Position numbers and translations under genes: made by a program
NCBI GenBank assembly: GCA_025055455.1
Contig: JANWXD010000008.1
Span: forward strand, 1 to 64,000
Length of the DNA: 64,000 nucleotides
DNA from: Bryobacteraceae bacterium
Lineage (GTDB): Bacteria; Acidobacteriota; Terriglobia; Bryobacterales; Bryobacteraceae
Reading direction: 5' to 3'
Notes under the pieces: model-generated
What the model was told of the DNA's origin: nothing
Databases searched by the model: none
Seen by the model: the letters and a program-made list of their open reading frames with translations, nothing else
Part shown: positions 42,730-50,858 of the stretch, piece by piece
Layout of the letters: every line of letters begins with the position of its first letter
Position numbering within the stretch: the first letter of the stretch is position 1

Positions 42730-45312
42730 ATGACCGAGCTGGATCTAAACACCGCAGTTCGCCAAATCAAGCAGACCTGCGAGAACAATGACTGCCCATT
42801 CTTTTTTGTCGTCGGCGCCGGCATCTCGGCCCCTGAGGTTCCGCTGGCAGCGGAAATCGTCCAGCACTGCAAGAAGAAGGCGATTGCGGATGGGGTGCCC
42901 GAGCACGACGATCCCAAGGATCCGTTGAGAAGGTACTCGCATTGGTTCTCGCAAGCTTATCCGAGCCCCAAAGACCGCCAGCAATACCTGCGCTCGCTGA
43001 TCGAAGGAAAGCCCATCTCGCATGCGAATCTCCGCCTGGCGCATTTGCTGGTCTCTCGCAAAATAGCGCGGATCGTCGTCACACTGAATTTCGACGACTT
43101 TCTCTTGCGAGCTCTGCGGCTATTCGGCGAAGCGCCGCTGGTCTCGGATCATCCGCAGACCCTGGCGCGGATCGATCTGGCGAATGAGCGAGACATACAG
43201 GTGCTTCATGTTCACGGAGTTTATTGGTTTTATGACCTATGTAACCTCGAAGGCGAGATCAAAGAGCGCGCTAAAGATGTGGACGAGCTGCTCGAACTGA
43301 TCCTGTGGAATCGCTCCCCGATCGTGGTGGGTTATAGCGGTTGGGAGCACGATGTCGTAATGACCGTGTTAAAGAAGATACTGAACCGAGGTCGGCTGCC
43401 ATTCAATTTGTATTGGTGTTGTTATCGCCGTAATGAAATTCAACGGTTGCCGGACTGGCTTAAAGAGCACTCGAGCGTTCGCTTCGTAGTGCCTCCGCGA
43501 GATGGCCGTGCCGAGCTTCGAGCGCCCTGGAGATCGTCAGCGGCATCCCCGATCGGTCTTGGAGTCGGCGCACACGACTTTCCGATGGCAGGTGTCCCCG
43601 GCCAGGGGTGGGCGGGCGCGGAACCGGAGGGGTCAGCCGACACGCTGCCAGCGCAAAGAGTTTTCGACCGCCTCATCGAAGCGTTCAAGCTGGATGCGCC
43701 GCCACTGATTCGGGATCCACTCGGCTTCTTGGCGGAACACATCCCTGCCTCGCTTCCCCCTCCGCGGGAAGACGACTTGTACCGGCTCGATCTAGTTGGC
43801 GAACGCCTCCGACGGGCTCAAATTCTGCTCGCGCGAGATGAGAAAGAGGTCCAGCAACCACTGGCGCGCCTGATCGATGCCGTACGCACAGCGAGATACC
43901 GCGAAGCGATCGACGAGGCATCGGCAATTTCCTTGGAAAGGTTGGACGCACGCCGGCTCGAGGATCTACTCCACGCCGCTTTGCAAGCCGCGTTGGGTCT
44001 CTCGGAGGATCCGGAGCAGTCGCTTCGTGGATACCAGGTCGCCCTCGAAGCATATCGGAAATTGCCGGAGGACAAGCGCAGCGTCCTGCAAGGCAAAGGG
44101 GCGACGGCCCAGCGCGGCTGCGGCATAGCCCTCGCGCAACTCGGCCGCTTCGAGGAAGCGGTGGCGGCCTACGGGAAGCTCGTTCAGGACTTCGAGGCGG
44201 CCACGGACCTGAGCGCGCGAAGCGCGGTAGCTTGGGCGCTGGCAGATAAGGGCCACGCGCTCGTGGAGCTCGGACGACTCGAGGACGCACTGGCGGCATA
44301 CGACCAGGTGGTCCAGCGCTTCGGCGATGCAAGGACGCCGACCTTGCAACCTCCGGTGGCCTCCGCGCTTCTCGGCAAGGGTGAACTACTAGCCCGAACC
44401 GGAGACGACCAGGCAGCGCTCGAAACATACGACGATCTGATCCGGAGGTTCGGAGACGCCAGCGAACTCGCCGTCGCCAGCTTCGTGGCGCGAGCCTTGA
44501 TGAACCGGGCCGGCGCCCTGGCCCGAACCGGCCGCAAGACGGAGGCCGCGGCAGCCTACGAGGAGGTGGCGAGGCGACTGGAGTCCATGGGCGATCCAGC
44601 TTGGCATATCCCGCTCGGCTGGGCGCTGCTGAGCAAAGGCGACACCTTGGCCCAGCTCGGTCGGAGCCAGGAGGCCATCGCCGCCTACGACGATGCCGTG
44701 CAACGCTTCGGGAATGCGACCGAGCCGGAACTACAGGAAATCACCGCATGGGCTCTGCTGAAGAAGGGCAATGCGTTGGCTGACCTCGGGCGCATCGAGG
44801 AGGCCCACGCCGCCTACGGGGAGGTACTGGATAGGTTCGGGACGGCCCAAGAACCCCGCCTCTCGGGGCCGCTCGCATGGGCGGAACTCCGCAGGGGCCA
44901 CATGTTCGTCGCGCTCAACCAACGGGAGAAGGCGTTGGGTACCTTCGAAAGCGTGGTGTCGCGGTTTGCGAACGCCAGCGAACTTACTTTGAAGTCCCCT
45001 GTGAGCTGGGCGTGGCTCGCAAAGGGACAAATCTTGAGCCAGCTCGAGCGCCATCAAGAAGCAATGACAACGTACCAGGATTTGGTGGCGTGGCTGAAAG
45101 GGGCAACCGAGCCGGAACTGCGGTTGATTGCTGCATGGGCTGGAGTGAAACTGGGCGACTCGCTCGCCCAGCTTGGCCGAACTAATGAGTCGCGGCGCGC
45201 TTTCTCGGAGGTGATTTGTCGGTTCGAGGGCGCCTCGGACATGGAATTGCAAAAGATCGTCGCCAAGGCTCGCGAGCGATTGCTGGAGGCGGGTAGCGCC
45301 GGGGCCGGTTGA
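42730..45312 (+). CDS. SIR2-TPR protein, candidate NAD-consuming defence effector
   Basis: An 860-residue two-part protein. Residues 1-260 are a SIR2-like Rossmann domain with GAGIS (29-33), TLNFDD (118-123, catalytic Asn), HVHG (160-163, catalytic His) and GYSGWEHD (201-208). A Pro/Gly-rich linker follows. From about residue 450 there are roughly nine tetratricopeptide-like units of about 47-49 residues (pattern AxxxKGxxLAxLGRxEEAxAAY). SIR2 domains of this non-deacetylase type act as NADases in several anti-phage systems, and TPR arrays often sense or scaffold. Its 5' part is visibly AT-richer than its surroundings. It interrupts a duplicated block, suggesting acquisition. GGAG lies before the ATG. 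Confidence 0.87.
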   Translation: MTELDLNTAVRQIKQTCENNDCPFFFVVGAGISAPEVPLAAEIVQHCKKKAIADGVPEHDDPKDPLRRYSHWFSQAYPSPKDRQQYLRSLIEGKPISHANLRLAHLLVSRKIARIVVTLNFDDFLLRALRLFGEAPLVSDHPQTLARIDLANERDIQVLHVHGVYWFYDLCNLEGEIKERAKDVDELLELILWNRSPIVVGYSGWEHDVVMTVLKKILNRGRLPFNLYWCCYRRNEIQRLPDWLKEHSSVRFVVPPRDGRAELRAPWRSSAASPIGLGVGAHDFPMAGVPGQGWAGAEPEGSADTLPAQRVFDRLIEAFKLDAPPLIRDPLGFLAEHIPASLPPPREDDLYRLDLVGERLRRAQILLARDEKEVQQPLARLIDAVRTARYREAIDEASAISLERLDARRLEDLLHAALQAALGLSEDPEQSLRGYQVALEAYRKLPEDKRSVLQGKGATAQRGCGIALAQLGRFEEAVAAYGKLVQDFEAATDLSARSAVAWALADKGHALVELGRLEDALAAYDQVVQRFGDARTPTLQPPVASALLGKGELLARTGDDQAALETYDDLIRRFGDASELAVASFVARALMNRAGALARTGRKTEAAAAYEEVARRLESMGDPAWHIPLGWALLSKGDTLAQLGRSQEAIAAYDDAVQRFGNATEPELQEITAWALLKKGNALADLGRIEEAHAAYGEVLDRFGTAQEPRLSGPLAWAELRRGHMFVALNQREKALGTFESVVSRFANASELTLKSPVSWAWLAKGQILSQLERHQEAMTTYQDLVAWLKGATEPELRLIAAWAGVKLGDSLAQLGRTNESRRAFSEVICRFEGASDMELQKIVAKARERLLEAGSAGAG

Positions 45313-45316
45313 CTCA

Positions 45317-45525
45317 GGAAGGCCGGCGTAGATACCAACGCAACCTCCGACGCGACACACGAAGTCTTTACGGCTCGGGGCCCGCACGGCAGCCTGCCCG
45401 TGGGTCGAAAGAAGTTCGGCAAGCCAATTGCGATCCGTACCTACTGCGGCGTGTTTCCCGCCGAAGCCAACCCGCCGTTCCGCAGAACAGTGTCCCAATT
45501 TCGGCAAAACGGCAGAAGTGACGAG
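45317..45525 (+). pseudogene. Broken copy of the exported unknown protein (middle part)
   Basis: The DNA aligns to 41739-41945 of the intact gene. Allowing a 1-nt insertion near 45340 and another near 45505, the frame reads NATSDATHEVFTARGPHGS and onward; 38 of 55 residues match the intact protein in my hand alignment. Codons 1-82 and those after about 150 are missing. It follows the SIR2-TPR stop immediately, so SIR2-TPR occupies the position of the peptide gene and this gene's 5' end in the second block. Confidence 0.83.
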
Positions 45526-45676
45526 CTGTGCAGCGTTTGAAGCGGCACTCGGCGCGCTTATCGCGCCCCAGCGTCGAAGGCGAAATCTCGCTGGGTTCTG
45601 ATTTCAAGCGCCACCGCAGGTCGACCTTGCGAGCTCGTGTTGGTGATCCGTCGCGCCCGCTGCGTAGCATAAGAGC
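45526..45676. other. Short intergenic stretch before the amidase
   Basis: After the remnant ends, similarity to the intact block is lost. No gene, repeat or clear promoter is seen; the amidase start lacks a strong ribosome site. Confidence 0.5.
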
Positions 45677-47080
45677 ATGGTGAACCGTTGGACCCTCGTG
45701 GAGATGGCCGAAGCGGTGCGCGCCCGGCGCGTGTCGCCCTCGGAGCTGCTCGAAGCGCACCTGCGCCAGATCGAAAACCTCAATCCGCGCCTCAACGCCT
45801 TCGTCACCGTGTTGGAGCAAGAGGCGCGACAAGCCGCACGCGCGGCTGAAGAGGCCGTCATGCGCGGCGAAGCCGGGCCGCTCGCGGGCGTGCCCGTCAC
45901 GGTCAAGGACAGCTTCGACATGGCCGGTCTGCCGACGCGATGCGGGAGCCGGTTCCGGCAAGACCATCGCGCCGCCCGCGATGCCACCGCCGTCGCCCGG
46001 CTGCGCCGCGCCGGCGCCGTCATCCTCGGCAAGACGAACACGCCCGAGTTTCTGATGAACTACGAAACCGACAACCACATCACCGGGCGAACCAACAGCC
46101 CCTGGGATTTGGAGCGGACGCCCGGAGGATCGAGCGGCGGCGAAGCCGCGGCGATTGCGTCGTTTTGCTCGGCGGGCGGGATCGGAAGCGACGGAGGCGG
46201 CTCGGTGCGCATCCCCGCGCACTTTTCCGGGATTGCCGCTCTGAAGCCCACGCCGGGGCGGGTATCGGCCGCGGGGCATTTCCCCGACATCTGCCATCCG
46301 GGAGGCCTGCTGGGCGTCGCGGGTCCCATGGCCCGAACGGCGCGGGACCTGCGCCTGCTGTTCGAGGTGCTCGCCGGCTACGATCCCGAGGATCCGTTTT
46401 CCGCACCCGTGCCGCTGCGTCCGGCGCGCCTGGACGGTCTGTGCGTGGGCGTGATGGAGCAGTTCTACGACGTGCCGGTGCAGGCGGAGATGCGGGAAGC
46501 GGTTCGGGAGGCCGCGCGAGCGCTGGGCGGCCTCGGCGTCGTCGCGGAGGAGTTCACCCCCCGAGGGCTGGAACGGGCGCCGAACTTGTGGTGGTTCTTC
46601 TTCGGCCGCCTCAATGCCCCCTTGATCCGGCAAATGATCGGTGACCGGGAGGACGAGGCGCACTGGACGGGGATCGAGTTTCTGAAAAAGGCAGAAGCCG
46701 AGCCAACGCCTTCGACGTTGGAAGTATTGGAAAACCTTGCCGCGCGTGACAAAATGCGTTCCGCTCTGCTCCGGCAGCTGGAGGAAATACCCGTTCTGCT
46801 GCTGCCGCCCTGCGGCGTGACGGCATTTCGCCACCGGGAGCGGCGATGGGCCACGCCATCGAAAGAGATCGGGCTGTTCGAGGCGATGATGCCGGTGACG
46901 CCGTGGAACTTGCTCAGCTTGCCGGCGGTCGTCATACCCTGGAAGCTCAGCGGCGACGGGTTGCCGGTGGGCATTCAGCTCGTCGGCCGGCCCTGGGAGG
47001 AAGAGACGCTGCTCGAGCTGGCCGTCACGTTGGAAGAAGCGCGGGGGCCGTTGCCGGCGCCGCCGCTGTCGGGCCGCTAG
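45677..47080 (+). CDS. Amidase signature family hydrolase
   Basis: A 467-residue amidase with the Ser-cisSer-Lys triad regions: Lys in VTVKDSF, the glycine/serine-rich TPGGSSGGEAAA and GSDGGGSVRIPA. It resembles generic amidases and GatA-like enzymes, but gatB and gatC are absent nearby, so a catabolic amidase is more likely than the tRNA amidotransferase. It probably releases ammonia from amides, which would fit the downstream alanine dehydrogenase only loosely. Confidence 0.88.
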   Translation: MVNRWTLVEMAEAVRARRVSPSELLEAHLRQIENLNPRLNAFVTVLEQEARQAARAAEEAVMRGEAGPLAGVPVTVKDSFDMAGLPTRCGSRFRQDHRAARDATAVARLRRAGAVILGKTNTPEFLMNYETDNHITGRTNSPWDLERTPGGSSGGEAAAIASFCSAGGIGSDGGGSVRIPAHFSGIAALKPTPGRVSAAGHFPDICHPGGLLGVAGPMARTARDLRLLFEVLAGYDPEDPFSAPVPLRPARLDGLCVGVMEQFYDVPVQAEMREAVREAARALGGLGVVAEEFTPRGLERAPNLWWFFFGRLNAPLIRQMIGDREDEAHWTGIEFLKKAEAEPTPSTLEVLENLAARDKMRSALLRQLEEIPVLLLPPCGVTAFRHRERRWATPSKEIGLFEAMMPVTPWNLLSLPAVVIPWKLSGDGLPVGIQLVGRPWEEETLLELAVTLEEARGPLPAPPLSGR

Positions 47081-47196
47081 CGCTCCGACAATGGCAGTGA
47101 ACGGAGGCGACGCGTCCCCGAGCGTCACACGGCGCGCCGCCGGGCGGGCCGATTTTCGGAAAAAATTGAGGGAAGACCCGGCTGACGGATGGTCGT

Positions 47197-48327
47197 ATGA
47201 ACTTTGGAGTGCTGCGCGAGCGGACAGCGTTCGAAAACCGGGTGGCGGTGACGCCCCCGGTCGTGCGCCAGTTGGCGGAACACGGCAACACCGTCTGGGT
47301 GGAGGCGGGCGCGGGCGACGGCGCCATGTTCCGCGACGAGGAGTATGTCCGGGCCGGCGCCCACATCGCATACTCTCCAGCGGAGGTCACGCACCGCGCG
47401 GAAATCGTACTCAAGGTCTCCGTGCCCACCCTCGAGGAGCTCGATCAGTGTCCGACGGGCGCGGTCCTGATGGCGTTTTACCACATGGCTGTGGCCTCGC
47501 GGCGGTTGCTCGAGCGTCTGGTGGGCCGTTCGATCACCGCCATCGGCTACGAGGTCATCCAGGCCGATGACGGCCGGCTCCCGGTGCTGGCCGCCATCAG
47601 CGAGATCGCCGGCCAGATGACCGTGCCCGTGGCGATGCACCTGCTGCGCTCCAGTTCCGGCGGCCGCGGCATTCTGCTGGGAGGAAGCCCAGGGGTACCC
47701 CCGGCGCACGTGGTGATCCTCGGTGCGGGCGTAGTGGGTACCTGGGCGGCGCGCACCGCCGTCGCCGCCGGGGCACGCGTTACGGTGCTCGATGTGGATA
47801 CGGAAAAGTTGCGGCGCCTGCTCGAGCATCTGCCGAATCTTTCCACGGCGCTGGCCGATCCGGACACGGTGGCGGCCCGCGTCGCCGAAGCGGACGTGCT
47901 CATCGGTGCCGTCCTGGTGGCGGGCCGAAAAACGCCCCATGTGGTGAGCCGCCAGATGGTGGAGCAGATGCGTCCCGGCTCGGTCATCATTGACGTTGCC
48001 ATCGACCAAGGCGGGTGCGTCGAAACCAGCCGACCCACCACGTTGGCGCAGCCCTCTTTCGTGCACCACGGCGTCGTGCACTACTGCGTGCCGAACCTCA
48101 CCTCGGACGTGGCGCGCTCCGCCAGCATTGCCTTGGCCCAGGCGCTGCTGCCCTTTCTGTTGGAGATCAGCCAGAAAAAGCTCGAGGGAACGCTGCGCCA
48201 GCGGAGCGACCTGGCCCGGGGCGTTTACACCCACGCCGGTTGGTGCGTATGCCCTTCCCTGGCCGAGGCGCTGGGGATTCCCTGCCGCCGCCTGGAGGAG
48301 TTGCTCCAGGCTCGTGCCGCCGGATGA
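47197..48327 (+). CDS. ald: Alanine dehydrogenase
   Basis: A 376-residue NAD-dependent enzyme. It begins FGVLRERTAFENRVAVTPPVV with the substrate-binding Arg; Lys and His catalytic positions fall in EIVLKVS and LMAFYHMA. The nucleotide motif is VVILGAGVVGTWAART. It interconverts alanine with pyruvate and ammonia in the cytoplasm. The substrate loop is followed by IDVAIDQGGCVETSRPT, a stretch diagnostic of the family. The stop lies 11 nt before the CoA-transferase gene, so the two are probably cotranscribed. Confidence 0.92.
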   Translation: MNFGVLRERTAFENRVAVTPPVVRQLAEHGNTVWVEAGAGDGAMFRDEEYVRAGAHIAYSPAEVTHRAEIVLKVSVPTLEELDQCPTGAVLMAFYHMAVASRRLLERLVGRSITAIGYEVIQADDGRLPVLAAISEIAGQMTVPVAMHLLRSSSGGRGILLGGSPGVPPAHVVILGAGVVGTWAARTAVAAGARVTVLDVDTEKLRRLLEHLPNLSTALADPDTVAARVAEADVLIGAVLVAGRKTPHVVSRQMVEQMRPGSVIIDVAIDQGGCVETSRPTTLAQPSFVHHGVVHYCVPNLTSDVARSASIALAQALLPFLLEISQKKLEGTLRQRSDLARGVYTHAGWCVCPSLAEALGIPCRRLEELLQARAAG

Positions 48328-48337
48328 GGAGCGCGGG

Positions 48338-49666
48338 ATGTCTTGGATGGAGATTTACCGGGCCAAAGTCCAGGCGGCAGACGAGGCGCTGCGCGTGGTA
48401 CAGTCCGGGCAGCGCGTCTACGTCCACCAGGGTTGCGCCGAGCCGGAGGAGCTGGTCAAAGCCCTGGTGCGGCGCGCAGCGGAATTGCGCGACGTGGAGA
48501 TCATTCACCTAGCCACCATGGGCAGCGCCGACTACACGCGCCCCGAATACGAGGGGCACTTCCGCCACAATGCGCTGTTCATCGGCGCCAACGTGCGCCA
48601 GGCGGTGCAAGAAGGCCGCGCCGACTACACGCCCATCTTCCTGCACGAGATCGAAGCGTTGTTCCGCCACGGAGTCTTACCCCTCGATGTGGCCCTGATC
48701 CAGTGCAGCCCGCCGGACGATTACGGTTTCATGAGCCTGGGCCCCAGCGTGGACATCACGCTGACGGCGGCCAAGCACGCCCGCCACGTCATCGTGGAGG
48801 TCAACGACCAGTGTCCCCGCACCCTCGGCGACTCGTTTCTGCACGTCAGCAAAGCCAGCGCCATCGTCGAAACCTCGCACCCGCTGGCCGAGTATCACAA
48901 GGGCGAGATTACGGACGTGCACCGAGCCATCGCCGCGCATGTCGCCAATCTCGTTCCCGACGGCGCCACCCTTCAGACGGGCATCGGCGGCATCCCGGAC
49001 GCGGTGCTGCAGGCGTTGTCGCACCACCGTGATCTGGGGGTCCACACGGAAATGTTCTCGGACGGATTGATCGAGCTCATCCAAAGCGGGGTGGTGAACA
49101 ATGAGCGCAAGACGCTGCACCCGCACAAGGTGATTTCGGGCTTCGTGCTGGGAACGCGCAAGCTGTTCGATTTCATCCACGACAATCCGATCTTCGAGTT
49201 TCACCCGACGGCGTACACCAACGATCCGTTCGTGATCGCGCAGAACGACCGCATGGTGGCGATCAATTCCGCGCTGGAGGTGGACCTGACGGGGCAGGTC
49301 TGCGCCGACTCGATCGGCCACCTGCCCTACAGCGGTATCGGCGGCCAAGTGGATTTCATCCGGGGCGCCGCTCGTTCCAAGGGCGGGCTGCCGATTATCG
49401 CCTTGCCGGCTACGGCCCGCGACGGAACGGTCTCGCGGATCGTCCCCGTGCTGCGGCCCGGCGCGGGCGTGGTCACTTCCCGGGGCGACGTGCATTACGT
49501 GGTGACGGAGTTCGGCGTGGCATCGCTCCACGGCAAGACGATCCGGCAGCGCGCCGAGGCGCTCATCCAAATCGCGCACCCCCGCTTTCGCGACGAGCTC
49601 CTCCACGAGGCCGACCGCCTGGGCTACTTGCACCCATCACGGTCAACAGTGCGGAAAGAACGATAG
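48338..49666 (+). CDS. Acetyl-CoA hydrolase / 4-hydroxybutyrate CoA-transferase family protein
   Basis: A 442-residue class I CoA-transferase-like protein. The N-terminal half starts with VVQSGQRVYVHQGCAEPEEL. The catalytic Glu is in GVHTEMFSDGL, within the family's glycine-rich TGIGGIPDAV region, and the C-terminal half has GIGGQVDFIRGA and VTEFGVA. Relatives transfer CoA between acetyl-CoA and short-chain acids such as 4-hydroxybutyrate, or hydrolyse acetyl-CoA. The acid partner is unknown. GAGGAG precedes the ATG. The adjacent alanine dehydrogenase may supply pyruvate-derived acids. Confidence 0.88.
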   Translation: MSWMEIYRAKVQAADEALRVVQSGQRVYVHQGCAEPEELVKALVRRAAELRDVEIIHLATMGSADYTRPEYEGHFRHNALFIGANVRQAVQEGRADYTPIFLHEIEALFRHGVLPLDVALIQCSPPDDYGFMSLGPSVDITLTAAKHARHVIVEVNDQCPRTLGDSFLHVSKASAIVETSHPLAEYHKGEITDVHRAIAAHVANLVPDGATLQTGIGGIPDAVLQALSHHRDLGVHTEMFSDGLIELIQSGVVNNERKTLHPHKVISGFVLGTRKLFDFIHDNPIFEFHPTAYTNDPFVIAQNDRMVAINSALEVDLTGQVCADSIGHLPYSGIGGQVDFIRGAARSKGGLPIIALPATARDGTVSRIVPVLRPGAGVVTSRGDVHYVVTEFGVASLHGKTIRQRAEALIQIAHPRFRDELLHEADRLGYLHPSRSTVRKER

Positions 49667-49676
49667 AAGGGGCGAA

Positions 49677-49752
49677 TGGTGGACGGCATGGGATTCGAAC
49701 CCACGACCCCGGCGTTGCGAACGCCGTGCTCTCCCAGCTGAGCTAGCCGCCC
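49677..49752 (-). tRNA. tRNA-Ala (CGC)
   Basis: A 76-nt tRNA on the minus strand. The acceptor stem pairs GGGCGGC with GCCGTCC (one G-U), the D-arm contains AGCTCAGCTGGGAGAGC, and the anticodon loop is TTCGCAA with anticodon CGC. The T-arm has GGTTCGAATCC, and CCA is encoded. It lies between the CoA-transferase end and a methyltransferase. Confidence 0.96.
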
Positions 49753-49771
49753 ACGCGAGCTTCTGTTTGAC

Positions 49772-49802
49772 AATATAGCACGTCCTCTCGCGCAGGCTAC
49801 AA
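49772..49802 (-). promoter_or_regulatory. Possible promoter of tRNA-Ala
   Basis: On the minus strand TATATT (49772-49777) lies about 20 nt before the tRNA 5' end. TTGTAG (49797-49802) is 19 nt upstream of it; the spacing is long and the -35 weak. Confidence 0.35.
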
Positions 49803-49811
49803 TAACGCCAG

Positions 49812-50516
49812 ATGAAGCGGATCAGCCTCGAGGAGCAACTCCGCCGCATGGAGCGCGATTGGGACGAACGGGCGCGACAAAACGCCCGCTACTGGGTCGC
49901 CACTTGCAAGCAGGATTGGACCGACGAGGAATTCTTCGAATCCGGCCGGCGCACGGTAGCCGAACAGATCCTCAACGACATGATCAACATCTGCCAGGGC
50001 AAGGCGCCGCCCGAGATGCGCGTGCTCGAAATCGGCTGCGGCGCGGGGCGCGTCACCCGGGCCCTCGCGGAAGTCTTCGGCGAAGTCTACGGCGTGGACG
50101 TGAGCGGCGAGATGATCCGCCGCGCCCGGGAGGCCTGCCGGGGGTTTGCCAACGTCCATCTGTACAAGAACAACGGCATGGACCTTTCGGTGCTGCCGCC
50201 GGTGGAGTTCGACTTCGCGTTTTCGAGCATCGTCTTCCAGCACATTCCGAACAAGGCCATCATCGAGAACTACGTGCGGGAGGTGCATCGGGTGCTGCGC
50301 CCCGGAGCACTGTTCAAATTCCAAGTGCAGGGAGACCCAACGGTCGAAACTTCCCCGGAGGACACCTGGCTCGGCGTGCCCTTCACCGACGAAGAGGCCG
50401 TAGCCATGGCCGAACGCTGCGGCTTCGAGGCCCGCTACCGCCATGGGGCCGGCACGCAATATTTCTGGCTGTGGTACTTCAAGCGGGCGCCAGCGGGTCC
50501 CGGGGCTGGTCGCTAA
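49812..50516 (+). CDS. SAM-dependent methyltransferase (class I)
   Basis: A 234-residue class I methyltransferase. The SAM site VLEIGCGAGRVTRAL is followed by YGVDVSGEMIRRA as the acidic motif, FDFAFSSIVFQHIPN, and VLRPGALFKFQVQG as motif III. The N-terminal 60 residues are helical and charged. The methyl acceptor is unknown. TACAAT at 49798-49803 lies only 8 nt before the ATG, so this mRNA may be nearly leaderless. The 3' end overlaps a small convergent gene by four bases. Confidence 0.85.
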   Translation: MKRISLEEQLRRMERDWDERARQNARYWVATCKQDWTDEEFFESGRRTVAEQILNDMINICQGKAPPEMRVLEIGCGAGRVTRALAEVFGEVYGVDVSGEMIRRAREACRGFANVHLYKNNGMDLSVLPPVEFDFAFSSIVFQHIPNKAIIENYVREVHRVLRPGALFKFQVQGDPTVETSPEDTWLGVPFTDEEAVAMAERCGFEARYRHGAGTQYFWLWYFKRAPAGPGAGR

Positions 50517-50764
50517 CTGGCTTGGCGTTGGTCCATGGTCTGGCCCCGGGCGCGGCGCTGCGCCCAGAATTTCTTCATCCGCTCGGAAACCAGGCGCCGC
50601 TCTTCGGGCCCCATGCTCTTTCGGCCGCGGCGCTTCTTCTGTGCCGGACGATTGGGGTCGGTCGCTCCGGACTTCGAGGCGAGCAGCTGCTCCAACGAGG
50701 CGATGGCTTCTTCGATCCGTTTCTTCTCCTCGTAAAGCTCCCGGATGGTTCGATACAGGTCCAT
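50513..50764 (-). CDS. Small basic coiled-coil protein, unknown function
   Basis: An 83-residue protein. The N-terminal half is a predicted amphipathic coiled coil (TIRELYEEKKRIEEAIASLEQLL). The C-terminal half is highly basic (KKRRGRKSMGPEERRLVSERMKKFW) and may bind nucleic acid. The RGRKSMGPEERR segment recurs in my recollection of acidobacterial short proteins, but no function is known. It lies upstream of tatC on the same strand, with a 94-nt gap to the tatC stop. Confidence 0.65.
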   Translation of the reverse strand: MDLYRTIRELYEEKKRIEEAIASLEQLLASKSGATDPNRPAQKKRRGRKSMGPEERRLVSERMKKFWAQRRARGQTMDQRQAS

Positions 50765-50858
50765 GCAATCGCCGGTGAGCCTCCGGTCTGAACGTGCTGC
50801 TGCTATCGTATAACGAAACCACTCCTATCGCCAGCCCAATCGCCGGCTTCATTCCATT

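Noticed and set aside
42730-45312. Reading SIR2-TPR as a protein deacetylase
   Set aside because: The zinc-binding four-Cys module of classic sirtuins is not seen, and the fusion to a TPR array is typical of NAD-consuming defence proteins.
45677-47080. Amidase as GatA of the tRNA amidotransferase
   Set aside because: No gatB or gatC nearby and the signature region fits generic amidases as well.
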